Positions 44,780 to 54,070 of a stretch of 64,000 nt of DNA are shown in pieces. A program made the position numbers and the translations under genes. Below the pieces are notes generated by a model. That model did no database searches. It saw only the letters and a list, made by a program, of their open reading frames with translations, and was not told where the DNA came from. Position 1 is the stretch's first letter. Each line of letters starts with the position of its first letter. The DNA lies in the NCBI RefSeq assembly GCF_000472925.1, contig NZ_AXAS01000048.1, forward strand, positions 1 to 64,000, read 5' to 3'. The DNA is from Bradyrhizobium sp. Ec3.3. GTDB lineage: Bacteria; Pseudomonadota; Alphaproteobacteria; Rhizobiales; Xanthobacteraceae.

Positions 44780-47572
44780 ATGACGATCGGGATCGCCGGA
44801 CCCGGCCAGAAGGCGCCGCGGCGCAGTGCTGCGGCAGGGTTCATTATCGCGGCCATCGCCATCGTCATTGGTCTGATCCTGCTCGCTCTCGTAAGCGACG
44901 TCCTGGTCGACTGGATGTGGTTCGCCTCGATCGGCTACAGGCAGGTCTTCTGGATCACGATCGGCGCCAAAACTGCTGGCTTCCTCGTCGTTTTCGCAGC
45001 GACTGCCACCGTATTGTGGGTGAACGCGCGGATTGCTCTTGGTCTCGCCGGACGGCGAACCCGGTTGCCAGCGGCCTTTGTCCCAACAGTTGGAGCCGCT
45101 GCGGCTCAGCCCGATCCGCTTGAATTCCTGCGCGAGCGACTGCCGTGGCGTGGCGTGATCGCCGCCAGTAGCTGCCTCGTCGCCTTGCTTGTCGCCTGGG
45201 GCGAGGTCGGCAACTGGAGCACGCTGCTCCGGTTCATCTATCAAGTGCCGTACGGCAGCAACGATCCCTTGTACGGCAAGGACATCGGTTTCTACCTCTT
45301 CTCCCTGCCCGCCTTTGTCGCCGTCAAGAACTGGGCAATGCTGACGCTCGTCATGAGCGCGCTGTTTGCCGGGTTTGTCTATTGGGTGCATGGCGACATC
45401 GAGGACCGGGCTCAGCGAATGTCGCCGGCGGCGATCTCCCACGGTTCGGCACTGCTTGGGCTTTTCTTCGCCGTGAAGGCGTGGTCCTACGGGCTCGACC
45501 GCTACCACCTGCTGTTCGGCGACAACGGCGTGGTGGTCGGCGCAGGCTATACCGACGTCAACGTCGAATTGCCGGTGCTTTGGATCCTGATCGCGCTGTC
45601 GATCGTCGCCGCCTTGGCCGCATGGGCGAACCTGTGGGTGCGCACCTACCGCCTCCCCACCGCCGCGATTGCGCTGCTCTTCAGCGCCGCATTCCTGCTA
45701 TCGGGCATCATCCCGGCAGTCTTTCAGCGCTTCTACGTCAGGCCAAACGAGCTGGACTGGGAGCGTCCCTATATCGAACGCAACATCACGCTGACCCGGG
45801 AGGCCTACAATCTCAATCGGATCTCACCGAAGCCGTTCCCTGCGGAACAGACGCTGACCTTCAGCACGCTCGAGGCCAACAAGGCCACGATCGAGAATAT
45901 AAGGCTGTGGGACTGGCAACCATTGGCCGACACTTACGCGCAATTGCAGGAGATCCGCACCTACTACAAGCTGCGCAACCTCGATGTCGACCGCTACTGG
46001 CTCGGCGGCACCTACCAGAGCGTGATCCTCTCGGCCCGCGAGCTGAATTCCGAGTTGCTGCCGCCCAACGCGCAGACCTGGGTCAACCGCCACATCCTGT
46101 TCACCCATGGCAATGGTGCGGTGCTGAGCCCGGTCACCCAGAAGAGCAGCGAAGGGCTTCCGCTCCTCTACCTGCACGATGTTCCTCCGGTTGCTCACGG
46201 AGGTCCCGACATTCGCGAGCCGCGCATCTACTACGGGCAGCAGACCGAGGACTACGTCATCGTCAAGGCGACCGTGCCGGAGTTCGATTATCCCAAGGGA
46301 AAGGACAACGTCTACGCGTCCTATGACGGCGCCGGCGGCGTCCCGCTGTCGAGCATGGTGCGGCGACTGATCTTCGCTCACTATTTCAATGACGTGAACC
46401 TGTTTCTTTCTGACTACATCGGCAACGGCAGCCGGATCATGATCCGGCGCAAGATCCAGGAGCGAGTCGGCACGATCGCCCCGTTCCTGGTTCTGGATCG
46501 CGATCCCTACCTCGTCGTCAGCGAGGGCCGGATGTTCTGGATTCAGGACGCCTACACGACCAGCGAATATTTTCCCTATGCGCAGCGCGCGTCCGGCCTC
46601 AATCTCAACTACATCAGAAATTCAGTGAAGGTAATCATCGATGCCTATAACGGCACTGTCGACTTCTATCTGATGGACCAGGCGGATCCGATCGCCGCGA
46701 CCTATCGTCGAATTTTCCCGGCTCTCTTCAAGCCGTTCACGGCGATGCCTCCCGATCTGCAAAGGCACATTCGCTATCCCGAGGACCTCTTCCTCATCCA
46801 GGCTCGGCTTTTCCAAACCTATCACATGGAATCTGCCGATGTTTTCTACAACCGCGAGGACCTCTGGCAATTCCCGCGCCAGCCGGCCGGCGACGGCATC
46901 TCTTCGATGGACGGCACGACGGCGATGGCGCCCTACTACATCATCATGCGCCTGCCCGGCGAAGCGCAAGCCGAGTTCTTTCTGATGATCCCGATGGTAC
47001 CGAGCCGCCGCGACAACATGATCGCATGGCTGGCTGCGCGCTGCGACGAGCCCGGCTATGGCAAGCTGATCGTGTACGAATTTCCCAAGGAGAAGCTGGT
47101 CTACGGACCGTTCCAGATCGAGGCGCGCATTCATCAGAACACGGAGATCTCCCAGCAGATCTCGCTATGGAACCAGATGGGATCGCGGGTAATCAGGGGA
47201 AACCTGCTCGTGATCCCAATCGAGAATTCAATCCTCTACGTGTCGCCACTCTATCTGCGGGCCGAGCAAGGGCATTTGCCGGAACTGAAACGGGTGATTG
47301 CCGCCTATGGCGAGCACGTCGTCATGAAGGAAACGCTTGAGGAAGCTTTGTCGGCGCTCTTCGCGAACGGCGGGCCCGCAACGACAGCGCCGGGTGGGAC
47401 CGCGGAGTTGCCCAGTGAAGGAGCAACGGCGGCACGAGCGCAGGAGGCGCTCGCGCACTACGATCAAGCAATGGAGCGGTTGAAATCCGGCGATTGGGCA
47501 GGCTTCGGCAAACAGATCGAGGCGATGCGCCGCCTGCTGGAAGACATCCGCCGGCAACCGGGCGGTCCGTGA
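44780..47572 (+). CDS. UPF0182 family membrane protein
   Basis: 930 residues. Seven hydrophobic helices in the first 330 residues (GFIIAAIAIVIGLILLALVS, VFWITIGAKTAGFLVVFAAT ...) are followed by a large outside domain with YFPYAQRASGLNLNYIRNSV and DFYLMDQADPIAATYRRIFP, the signature of UPF0182 (COG1615). A short helical C-terminus has AALAHYD-like text. Function unknown in the family. It is the first gene of the block that separates the two parts of the flagellar locus. Confidence 0.9.
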   Translation: MTIGIAGPGQKAPRRSAAAGFIIAAIAIVIGLILLALVSDVLVDWMWFASIGYRQVFWITIGAKTAGFLVVFAATATVLWVNARIALGLAGRRTRLPAAFVPTVGAAAAQPDPLEFLRERLPWRGVIAASSCLVALLVAWGEVGNWSTLLRFIYQVPYGSNDPLYGKDIGFYLFSLPAFVAVKNWAMLTLVMSALFAGFVYWVHGDIEDRAQRMSPAAISHGSALLGLFFAVKAWSYGLDRYHLLFGDNGVVVGAGYTDVNVELPVLWILIALSIVAALAAWANLWVRTYRLPTAAIALLFSAAFLLSGIIPAVFQRFYVRPNELDWERPYIERNITLTREAYNLNRISPKPFPAEQTLTFSTLEANKATIENIRLWDWQPLADTYAQLQEIRTYYKLRNLDVDRYWLGGTYQSVILSARELNSELLPPNAQTWVNRHILFTHGNGAVLSPVTQKSSEGLPLLYLHDVPPVAHGGPDIREPRIYYGQQTEDYVIVKATVPEFDYPKGKDNVYASYDGAGGVPLSSMVRRLIFAHYFNDVNLFLSDYIGNGSRIMIRRKIQERVGTIAPFLVLDRDPYLVVSEGRMFWIQDAYTTSEYFPYAQRASGLNLNYIRNSVKVIIDAYNGTVDFYLMDQADPIAATYRRIFPALFKPFTAMPPDLQRHIRYPEDLFLIQARLFQTYHMESADVFYNREDLWQFPRQPAGDGISSMDGTTAMAPYYIIMRLPGEAQAEFFLMIPMVPSRRDNMIAWLAARCDEPGYGKLIVYEFPKEKLVYGPFQIEARIHQNTEISQQISLWNQMGSRVIRGNLLVIPIENSILYVSPLYLRAEQGHLPELKRVIAAYGEHVVMKETLEEALSALFANGGPATTAPGGTAELPSEGATAARAQEALAHYDQAMERLKSGDWAGFGKQIEAMRRLLEDIRRQPGGP

Positions 47573-47890
47573 GGACCAGGCCCAGTGAAGTCCGCCATTC
47601 GCCTGAACTGAACCGGACGATGACTTCCGTATGTTCGGGTCATGGTTCGCGACCCACGGCCTGCTGAAAGACAAAGGCCCGCCCCCGAGTGTGGGGAAGA
47701 ACGGAAGGCTTCAAGAGTTGGAGGCGGGCCTCAAGGGCATTGCTATTCCAAAGCGGCGGGCGGAGTCCGTAAGCCAGCGCCCGTCACGTCATGACGTAGG
47801 TGAAATCTAAGCACCACCGAACCCGCCTGAATACCGGATTTTGATACCTCGACAGTCGCAGTCCATGTTTGCGAATGCAGGCCTCAGCAA
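47573..47890. other. Gene-free stretch with inverted repeat
   Basis: 318 bases between two convergent genes without a convincing gene. AGGCCCGCC (from 47675) and GGCGGGCCT (to 47731) are arms of a long-loop inverted repeat. A 19-codon frame on the minus strand (MDCDCRGIKIRYSGGFGGA) is too short to call. No T-run terminator. Confidence 0.5.
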
Positions 47891-48754
47891 CTACCGCAGC
47901 CCGTAGCGCACGAAATCGTCGCCGATCCTGGGCTGAATTGTCTGTGCCGCCACGATATCGGCGTCACCGCCAGCCTTGTCGCCTTGTTTGAGCCGGGCGA
48001 GCCCGCGCCCATAAAGCGCGCTCGCAAGCTTCGGCTCGAGCCGCAGCACCGAGTTGTAGTCATCGATGGAGGCGGCGAGCTGGCCCATCTTCAGAAGGAC
48101 CAGAGCACGTGAATCGTACGTTGCCGCATTGCCTGAGCCCGATTGCAGCGCCTTGTTACAGTCTTCGAGCGCAGCCTGTAGAGCGCCCTGCATTGTGCGG
48201 GCCCAACAGCGTCCGCTCCACGCGCCAGCCATATCTGGTCGCAAGCGAATGGCCTCGTCGTAATCTTGCGCCGCACGATCGTACGCGTTCTTTCGCAGGT
48301 TGGCCTCTGCACGGTTCGCGAAGGCCTCGCCGTAGTTGGGATTGAGCTTGATGGCCTCATCCAATGACGCGATCGCGAGGTCGTATTCGCCTTTCATCAG
48401 TTGGGCCACACCGCGGTTGTTGAAGGCCTTGGTATAGCCCGGATTGAGTTCGATCGATTGATTGAAATCGTGGATGGCGCGGTCATAGTCTCTCGTTTCA
48501 GCATAGGCGTTGCCGCGATTGTTGTAGGCGATGGCCAAGGCCTTCGTCGCGCCTGGGTGCGCGTCGATGAACGCGGTGCAACCATCAATTCGCGCTTCGA
48601 GCGAGGCGCGCCCGACGCTGTTGCACAGCTCGATCGTCTTGAGATAACCCCCTTCCTGCTTCGGCGCCTGCGCCACCGCCGGCAGCTCGAGCAATAGCAG
48701 GATGAGACCGGACGCCACGCCGCCGGTGATGGTTCCTGTCGCACTCGGCTTCAT
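47891..48754 (-). CDS. Secreted TPR-repeat protein
   Basis: 287 residues from ATG 48754: a signal peptide or anchor (1-30, LELPAVAQ), then six tetratricopeptide repeats of about 34 residues (IAYNNRGNAYAETRDYDRAI, FNNRGVAQLMKGEYDLAIAS, ...) and a short tail ending DDFVRYGLR. GTG 48814, which overlaps the end of the FecR gene, is another possible start and would mean coupled translation. It is downstream of the FecR gene on the same strand. Probably a periplasmic protein-binding scaffold. Confidence 0.8.
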   Translation of the reverse strand: MKPSATGTITGGVASGLILLLLELPAVAQAPKQEGGYLKTIELCNSVGRASLEARIDGCTAFIDAHPGATKALAIAYNNRGNAYAETRDYDRAIHDFNQSIELNPGYTKAFNNRGVAQLMKGEYDLAIASLDEAIKLNPNYGEAFANRAEANLRKNAYDRAAQDYDEAIRLRPDMAGAWSGRCWARTMQGALQAALEDCNKALQSGSGNAATYDSRALVLLKMGQLAASIDDYNSVLRLEPKLASALYGRGLARLKQGDKAGGDADIVAAQTIQPRIGDDFVRYGLR

Positions 48755-48807
48755 ATCGGGAATCCCGATCACGGACTGAGGAAACTTCCATCCCTGGTGA
48801 AAGGCTT

Positions 48808-49467
48808 CTAGCACCGTCGGCAGATGTTCAAGTTGAGCTTGCGGTCGGCTTTCTGTTCGGATGGCCCGGTGGACGCGGCGGATTTCTTTGTCACCTTGCT
48901 CTTGCTCTTGCCCTCTTCGATGAGGGTAGAGAATTTCACCGACCCGTTGTCGGATATCTCGACATGCGGCGTGGTGCCTCGGATGCCCATTGTTGCGGCC
49001 GGGGTGTCGACCTTCATGTCACCAGTTTTCGCGACTTTGCCGGCAACGAAGGTGAACGTCCCTTTGGCGAGGCTGAAGAAAGTCGAATTGGACTTTCCGT
49101 TCGGGTCGTAGACGTACTCGTCCAAGGTCATATGCGCGTTGCTCGACAGATTGAACGAGCTGCCATCGGTAAAGTTGATGCCAACCCGACCGTCATCCCC
49201 CGTCTGTACCACGTCCCCCAGATAGACGAGATCGCCGGCTTTCGTCTGATTGGCTTGGGGGGGCACGTTGGCCTGAACGACGACCGCGTTCGCGTGCTCG
49301 ATCGTGACCGAGCCCGCGGCGGTTACGACCTTGCCAATTGGCTTCGATGAAAAGTTTTGAAGGACGGGCTTGGCGGAATCGACTTGCGCGCGCGCAGCAT
49401 CGGGCAAGAAACCGGCGAGCGTCAGAACAAAGGCGGCCACCAATCCGAATATCGAATATGCACGCAT
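48808..49467 (-). CDS. Secreted FecR-domain protein
   Basis: 219 residues: signal peptide (1-27, ARAQ) and a single FecR domain (45-170), with KAGDLVYLGDVVQTGDDGRV, FTDGSSFNLSSNAHMTLDEY and MKVDTPAATMGIRGT. A charged Ser/Lys tail follows. It is not next to an ECF sigma factor, so it is not a classical FecR anti-sigma partner. It is similar to the N-terminal 150 residues of the divergent protein at 49879 and is followed by the TPR gene. Confidence 0.88.
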   Translation of the reverse strand: MRAYSIFGLVAAFVLTLAGFLPDAARAQVDSAKPVLQNFSSKPIGKVVTAAGSVTIEHANAVVVQANVPPQANQTKAGDLVYLGDVVQTGDDGRVGINFTDGSSFNLSSNAHMTLDEYVYDPNGKSNSTFFSLAKGTFTFVAGKVAKTGDMKVDTPAATMGIRGTTPHVEISDNGSVKFSTLIEEGKSKSKVTKKSAASTGPSEQKADRKLNLNICRRC

Positions 49468-49522
49468 GACCTCCCCCTTCGTCGAGAAGATCTTCGCCCC
49501 AGTCCTCTACGATCTTTCAAAA

Positions 49523-49551
49523 TTCGCAAGTAGGACGGCAAATAGTATAAT
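49523..49551 (+). promoter_or_regulatory. Candidate promoter in the FecR/VCBS divergent region
   Basis: TTCGCA (49523-49528), 17 bases, TATAAT (49546-49551). It is set in an AT-rich stretch rare in this window. It faces the VCBS gene, which starts 330 bases on. The region 49468-49878 otherwise holds only one possible tiny gene. Confidence 0.35.
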
Positions 49552-49627
49552 TTAATTGTTGTTAAATCCACCCCGGCGGCATATTTTTGTTCCGCAGGTC
49601 CGGAATACCGCGAAATTGCAATACCTC

Positions 49628-49786
49628 TTATTTGGAAGAGCAGATCGCTTCGATGGAAGGGGCCGGATACTCAGCGAGACGAAAGTAGTTCACGGCGGCC
49701 TCGCGCTGAACGCGCCTCTTTCTTGAATCGACTTGGGTCATCTCGATCAGGATTTCGGCGGGCGAGCCTCGGGCTGCCGGCGCCAT
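49628..49786 (-). CDS. Possible 52-residue protein
   Basis: MAPAARGSPAEILIEMTQVD, then SRKRRVQREAAVNYFRLAEY, ending IEAICSSK. Helical, basic, with plausible codon use. GAGGT lies ten bases before the ATG. It is in the divergent region between two FecR-type genes. I do not recognise it. A chance frame is possible. Confidence 0.35.
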   Translation of the reverse strand: MAPAARGSPAEILIEMTQVDSRKRRVQREAAVNYFRLAEYPAPSIEAICSSK

Positions 49787-49878
49787 GATTTGTTGACCTC
49801 GTGGCGAGGGCAGACCAGAGCGAAAGAAAAACGGCGCCGCGCTGAGCCTGAATTCCTCGACTGACGAGGTCGAAGGCT

Positions 49879-52800
49879 ATGTTAGTTGCGTCCGGCGTTG
49901 AGGCCGGAGACGTGACCTCCGTGGTCCCGCCTCCGAAGATAATCGGCACCGTTCACACGGCAATCGGTTGCGGCATCCTCAGGCGCGCGAGCGGTGTCGC
50001 CACCGAAGTCATGGTTGGCGATCCACTCTGCCTCGGTGACGTGATCGAGACTGCCGCGGACGGTCGGATCGGCATCCGCTTCATTGACGACACCTTTTTC
50101 AACCTCTCCAGCGAAGCCCGCATGGAGCTGAGCGAATTCGTCTACGATCTCGACGGCACCTCCTGTTCGGCCCTCCTCACGATATCCAAGGGCACCTTTG
50201 CTTTCGTTGCCGGCCAGTCGGCAAAGAACGGTGCCCTGACGGTCGACACCCCAGTTGGGAGCATTCGCGGTCGGATCCATACGGGCGGGCTCGGAATGCT
50301 GACGCTCGGAACATTGATATTCTCGATGTTGAAGAGCGCCGAGGCCGCAGACGCGAACATCACGTTCCTGGACAACGACAGCATCACGTACAAGGACGTC
50401 GAGCACGGCGCGTTCGAGCTTGTGACAAAGGAGGCGATCCCACGACACATCATCGTGGAGGATCCTGGCGAGACGGTCGTGCTCAACAAGATCGGGTCAT
50501 CGGTCAGCGTCAACCAGGTCGTCAATAGTTTGGCTCGCATGGAGGAGCTCCAGGCGGCGGAGCATGACGTTTGGGCCAATCTCTCGAAGGAGATCGAGGC
50601 AAAGGGCTCCGGCACGACTCCCTTCCCGGAGACGCTGCCGCTGGAGCCAATCAATTTCATCGAGTCTGATGGCCCTGCGCAGCTACATTCGCTTCCGATC
50701 GTGCTGCCCAGCACCGTCGTCGTTCCCGACAATCCCATCATCCTTCATTCGCCGCCGACGTTCAATATTCAGTCGGGACCGGTCGAACTCGATACGGTTG
50801 TGTTTGACACCTTCACTGCGACCAGCGGAACGTTCAGCGCCAGCAGCACCAGTGACGCGCCACTGTTTTTCGGCATCAGCGGCGGGACCGCCGGCGATAC
50901 GGTCGTGGGTGGAGTGACGTATGATGTGTCGAAAGGCAGCCCCTATGGCACGCTCTATGTGAACAGCGCCAGCGGCGCCTATACCTTCGTACCGAACAGT
51001 GACGCCATCAACGCGCTGACGGCGCCAACGACCGACGATTTCGTCATTACAGTGTCGGACGGCAACCTTACCACTGCTCAGACCTTCACAATCAACATCG
51101 ATGGCGTCAATGACGCCGCCGTCATTTCCGGCGTCACGACCGGCTCGTCAACCGAAGCGGGCGGCGTCGCCAATACGGCGCCTGGCATATCCGCAACCGG
51201 CACGATGACCGATAAAGACGTCGACAATACGCCCAACACCTTCACGGTCGTGAGTTCGAAGGCCAGCACGGGGGGCTACGGCACGTTTAGCGTGACCGCG
51301 GCGGGCCTCTGGACCTACACAGTCGACAACGCCAACAGCAAGGTCCAGGCGCTCAATGTCGGCGACACATTGACCGACACCTTCACCGTGACGACCATCG
51401 ACGGTACGCCGCAGATGGTGACGATCACCATCCACGGCGCCAACGATGCCGCGATCATCTCGGGCGACACGACCGGCTCAGTGACCGAGGCAGCCGGCTG
51501 CAAGCCGGGAATTCCGACCGCGACCGGTACGCTGACCGACACCGACGTCGACAATACGCCCAACACCTTCGTGGCGATCGGCTGTCCCGAAGCGGGCAGC
51601 TACGGCACCTTCACGATGACGGCGGCCGGCGTCTGGACCTACACGCTCGACAACAGCAAGTGCGCAGTGCAGGCGCTCAATGTCGGCGACACCTTGACCG
51701 ACAAGTTCACCGTGACCACGATCGACGGCACGCCACAGGTGGTGACGGTCACCATCCATGGCGCCAACGATCCCGCCATCATCTGCGGCAAGACAACCGG
51801 ATGCGTGGTCGAGGCCGCCGGCTGCAAGCCGGGTATGCCGACTGCGACCGGCACGCTGACCGATACTGACGTCGACAATCCGCCCAACACGTTCACCGCA
51901 GTGTGCTCACCCAAGGCCAGCTCAGGCGGCTACGGCACTTTCACAATGACGGCAGCGGGCGTCTGGACCTACACGCTCGACAACAGCAACAGTGCGGTGC
52001 AGGCGCTCAATGTCTGCGACAAGCTCACCGACACCTTCACAGTGACCACGATCGACGGCACGCCGCAGGTGGTGACGATCACCATCCAGGGCGCCAACGA
52101 CCCCGCCATCATCTCCGGTACCACGACGGGCTCGGTAACCGAACCCGTCTGCAAGACGCCGGAGGCACCGAAGGCCACCGGCACGCTCACCGACACCGAT
52201 GTCGACAATCCGTCCAACATGTTCACCGCGGTTTGCGCGCCAAAGTGCACCACGCACGGCTATGGCACCTTCACGATGACGGCGGCGGGCGTTTGGACCT
52301 ACACGCTCGACGAGGACAACTGCGCGGTCCGGGCGCTCAAGGCGTGCGACACGCTGACCGATACTTTCACGGTGACCACGATCGACGGGACCCCGCAGGT
52401 GGTGACGATTACCATCCACGGCGCAGGCTTCCGGAACCTCGACAGCTCGGCCACCGCAACGCAAGCGGATCCGCCACCAACCGATGGCGCATCGAAACAA
52501 GACGGCACGGCGAGCGCAAGCGACGCCAGCCAGGCACTCCACTCGGCAGCCAGTCCAGACTCAACGCACGACGCCAGCCAAACCGACGTGGTCGCGGCCG
52601 GTTCCAGCAGCCCGACGACGGCCGCCAAGAGTGCGGACGACACCGGTCAGGCTGAATCGAAGCCTGAGACGATCAGCGTGCTCGATGCCAACGATCTCGC
52701 CAACAGCGACCATTTTGTTTTTGAGTTCGTGGCCAATCCGGTCTCCGGCGCAAGAAGCGAGCAAGGCATCGCACCCATTCAGTCCGCCGCGGATCATTCC

Positions 52801-53097
52801 GAATTGTCCGATCCTGCCCCCTCGCTCGTGGACTCACATCTTCTCACGGCGCTCAGCGCCGAAGTGGTCTTTCGCTTCAGGGACGAAATTGCCGATGCCA
52901 AAGGCTCGGGCGCTGTTGCGCTCACGGAGCTGCTCCCTACCCCTTCGTCGGTCGATGCAAACACCGCACCCACGGGACTTCTCAGAGTGCAAGCAGTTGA
53001 ACCGCTTGCACCCGTGCACGACTCCGCTGACCTGCTGAATCCGGCCGTTCATGAGGCAAGCGCTCAGACCGCCTTCCACCACGAGCTGATGGTGTGA
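49879..53097 (+). CDS. FecR-VCBS repeat surface protein
   Basis: 1072 residues, no signal peptide. An N-terminal FecR-like domain (about 20-155, with DGRIGIRFIDDTFFNLSSEA) is followed by a linker and a cadherin-like domain (about 300-408). Four tandem VCBS repeats lie at 409-847, then a Ser/Asp/Ala-rich C-terminus ending HHELMV. Large VCBS adhesins without a signal normally leave through type I secretion with a C-terminal signal; that fits but is not proved. The repeats hold many cysteines, unusual for the family. GAGG and AAGG precede ATG 49879. Confidence 0.85.
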   Translation: MLVASGVEAGDVTSVVPPPKIIGTVHTAIGCGILRRASGVATEVMVGDPLCLGDVIETAADGRIGIRFIDDTFFNLSSEARMELSEFVYDLDGTSCSALLTISKGTFAFVAGQSAKNGALTVDTPVGSIRGRIHTGGLGMLTLGTLIFSMLKSAEAADANITFLDNDSITYKDVEHGAFELVTKEAIPRHIIVEDPGETVVLNKIGSSVSVNQVVNSLARMEELQAAEHDVWANLSKEIEAKGSGTTPFPETLPLEPINFIESDGPAQLHSLPIVLPSTVVVPDNPIILHSPPTFNIQSGPVELDTVVFDTFTATSGTFSASSTSDAPLFFGISGGTAGDTVVGGVTYDVSKGSPYGTLYVNSASGAYTFVPNSDAINALTAPTTDDFVITVSDGNLTTAQTFTINIDGVNDAAVISGVTTGSSTEAGGVANTAPGISATGTMTDKDVDNTPNTFTVVSSKASTGGYGTFSVTAAGLWTYTVDNANSKVQALNVGDTLTDTFTVTTIDGTPQMVTITIHGANDAAIISGDTTGSVTEAAGCKPGIPTATGTLTDTDVDNTPNTFVAIGCPEAGSYGTFTMTAAGVWTYTLDNSKCAVQALNVGDTLTDKFTVTTIDGTPQVVTVTIHGANDPAIICGKTTGCVVEAAGCKPGMPTATGTLTDTDVDNPPNTFTAVCSPKASSGGYGTFTMTAAGVWTYTLDNSNSAVQALNVCDKLTDTFTVTTIDGTPQVVTITIQGANDPAIISGTTTGSVTEPVCKTPEAPKATGTLTDTDVDNPSNMFTAVCAPKCTTHGYGTFTMTAAGVWTYTLDEDNCAVRALKACDTLTDTFTVTTIDGTPQVVTITIHGAGFRNLDSSATATQADPPPTDGASKQDGTASASDASQALHSAASPDSTHDASQTDVVAAGSSSPTTAAKSADDTGQAESKPETISVLDANDLANSDHFVFEFVANPVSGARSEQGIAPIQSAADHSELSDPAPSLVDSHLLTALSAEVVFRFRDEIADAKGSGAVALTELLPTPSSVDANTAPTGLLRVQAVEPLAPVHDSADLLNPAVHEASAQTAFHHELMV
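51103..52419 (+). repeat. Four tandem VCBS repeats (about 330 bases each)
   Basis: Units begin at 51103, 51436, 51760 and 52090 (GVNDAAV, GANDAAI, GANDPAI, GANDPAI) and are 111, 108, 110 and 110 codons long. Shared parts are TATGTLTDTDVDN, GTFTMTAAGVWTYTLD and DTFTVTTIDGTPQVVTITI. DNA identity between units 2-4 is high. Cysteine count rises through the array: 0, 3, 5, 5. Confidence 0.9.
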
Positions 53098-53243
53098 AGA
53101 ATTTCGACCGGTAGGCTCTATGGCTCAGGTTCCGATCGAAACAAAATTTGATCATAGGCCTAAGGAAAACGTGAATATTCCCCAAAAGTGACTTGATCTT
53201 TTTCACCTCTATTCTTGGCGAATTTGTGGATGGGTAAGAAGTG

Positions 53244-53432
53244 ATGACCGATCAACAATTGGCACTTGATGCGATTAGCGAAGCGCAATCGATCCTCGAA
53301 GAATACCTCCAGCCGCGACCTCAGAGCACAGAGCGTGTTCTCGACAAGCTGATCGAAGTTCTCGAACGTCCCGAGCTGGTCGTCGCTGTAAGTCGTTTAC
53401 AGCAGCGAAGCAGTTCCTTTGCGGACCAATGA
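53244..53432 (+). CDS. Small conserved hypothetical protein
   Basis: 62 residues (MTDQQLALDAISEAQSILEE ...), all helical, with RVLDKLIEVLERPELVVAVS near the end. Short proteins of this pattern are widespread in Bradyrhizobium. ATG 53244 is preferred over GTG 53241. Its stop overlaps the start of the next gene (ATGA), so the two are translated together. Confidence 0.75.
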   Translation: MTDQQLALDAISEAQSILEEYLQPRPQSTERVLDKLIEVLERPELVVAVSRLQQRSSSFADQ

Positions 53433-53785
53433 GGAACCGGCTCCGATCGATCGCCCTTGCCGCGTGCGCGGCCTGGCTTTTGCCAGCCGGGATACCCGAT
53501 GCAGTGGCGAAGCAACAATGCAGCAGCGCGATGCCCTCGTCGACGCAGGGCCGCTGGTGGTCCTATCGCATCATCGATGGAAGGAAATGCTGGTACGAGG
53601 GTAAGCCTATGCTCCCCAAATCGGAGCTGGAGTGGTCGAAGCAGAATTCGGCACGACCAGTTTTGGAAGCGGACGTGAGAGGCGCGGCGGCAGCAAGCCC
53701 GGCCAATCCCTTGAACTCGCAAGCGTGGGCCGTGGACTACGACACTTTCGAAGCACGTTGGCGCGCCCGGATCGGAAATCGCTGA
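53429..53785 (+). CDS. Small secreted protein with WWSYRIIDGRKCWYEG motif
   Basis: 118 residues: signal peptide (1-27, DAVAK), then QGRWWSYRIIDGRKCWYEGK, a compact Trp/Cys motif seen in many short rhizobial secreted proteins. An Ala/Pro-rich spacer and a helical end (DYDTFEARWRARIG) follow. Four-base overlap with the preceding gene. Cysteines at about 31 and 53 may pair. Function unknown. Confidence 0.75.
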   Translation: MRNRLRSIALAACAAWLLPAGIPDAVAKQQCSSAMPSSTQGRWWSYRIIDGRKCWYEGKPMLPKSELEWSKQNSARPVLEADVRGAAAASPANPLNSQAWAVDYDTFEARWRARIGNR

Positions 53786-53869
53786 CCCAATCAGGCCGGG
53801 CACTGCATCGTTCAACGCCTCACAACGTCGCGTGTTAAGCGCAACCTGCGGCTATGCCGCGAGGCTCCT

Positions 53870-54070
53870 TCAATGTGGCCTGCCGATCCAATCCGGCGCC
53901 GAGGAGCTCTGCTGCCGGGAACAAACGTCACCGTCACTGTCGTCTTCCTCAGAGGACGGCAATGCGTGCTGATGATCCAAGGTCGATGTCCAGGCGGACG
54001 TCATCGCCACGATCAGTAAACGATTGATGGCCTCAATTGCGCGTTCCGCTATGGATGAGCAGTAGTTCAT
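53870..54070 (-). CDS. Possible 66-residue protein
   Basis: MNYCSSIAERAIEAINRLLI, then an acidic part (SSEEDDSDGDVCSRQQ). GGAGAGAG sits eight bases before ATG 54070. The N-terminal helix could lie on a membrane. Family not known to me. It is alone in a 590-base stretch between plus-strand genes. Confidence 0.45.
   Translation of the reverse strand: MNYCSSIAERAIEAINRLLIVAMTSAWTSTLDHQHALPSSEEDDSDGDVCSRQQSSSAPDWIGRPH

Noticed and set aside
44549..45508. Minus-strand frame of 319 residues overlapping the UPF0182 start
   Set aside because: Antisense to conserved membrane helices; composition is charged and low complexity.
47675..47731. Inverted repeat AGGCCCGCC/GGCGGGCCT as a terminator after the UPF0182 gene
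   Set aside because: The loop is too long and no T run follows.
47810..47870. Nineteen-codon minus-strand frame MDCDCRGIKIRYSGGFGGA as a peptide gene
   Set aside because: No ribosome site, no partner enzyme nearby, and too short to tell from chance.
51103..52419. Regular repeats of about 330 bases considered as a CRISPR-like or satellite array
   Set aside because: The units are in frame within a coding region and translate to VCBS domains; unit length and lack of spacers rule out CRISPR.
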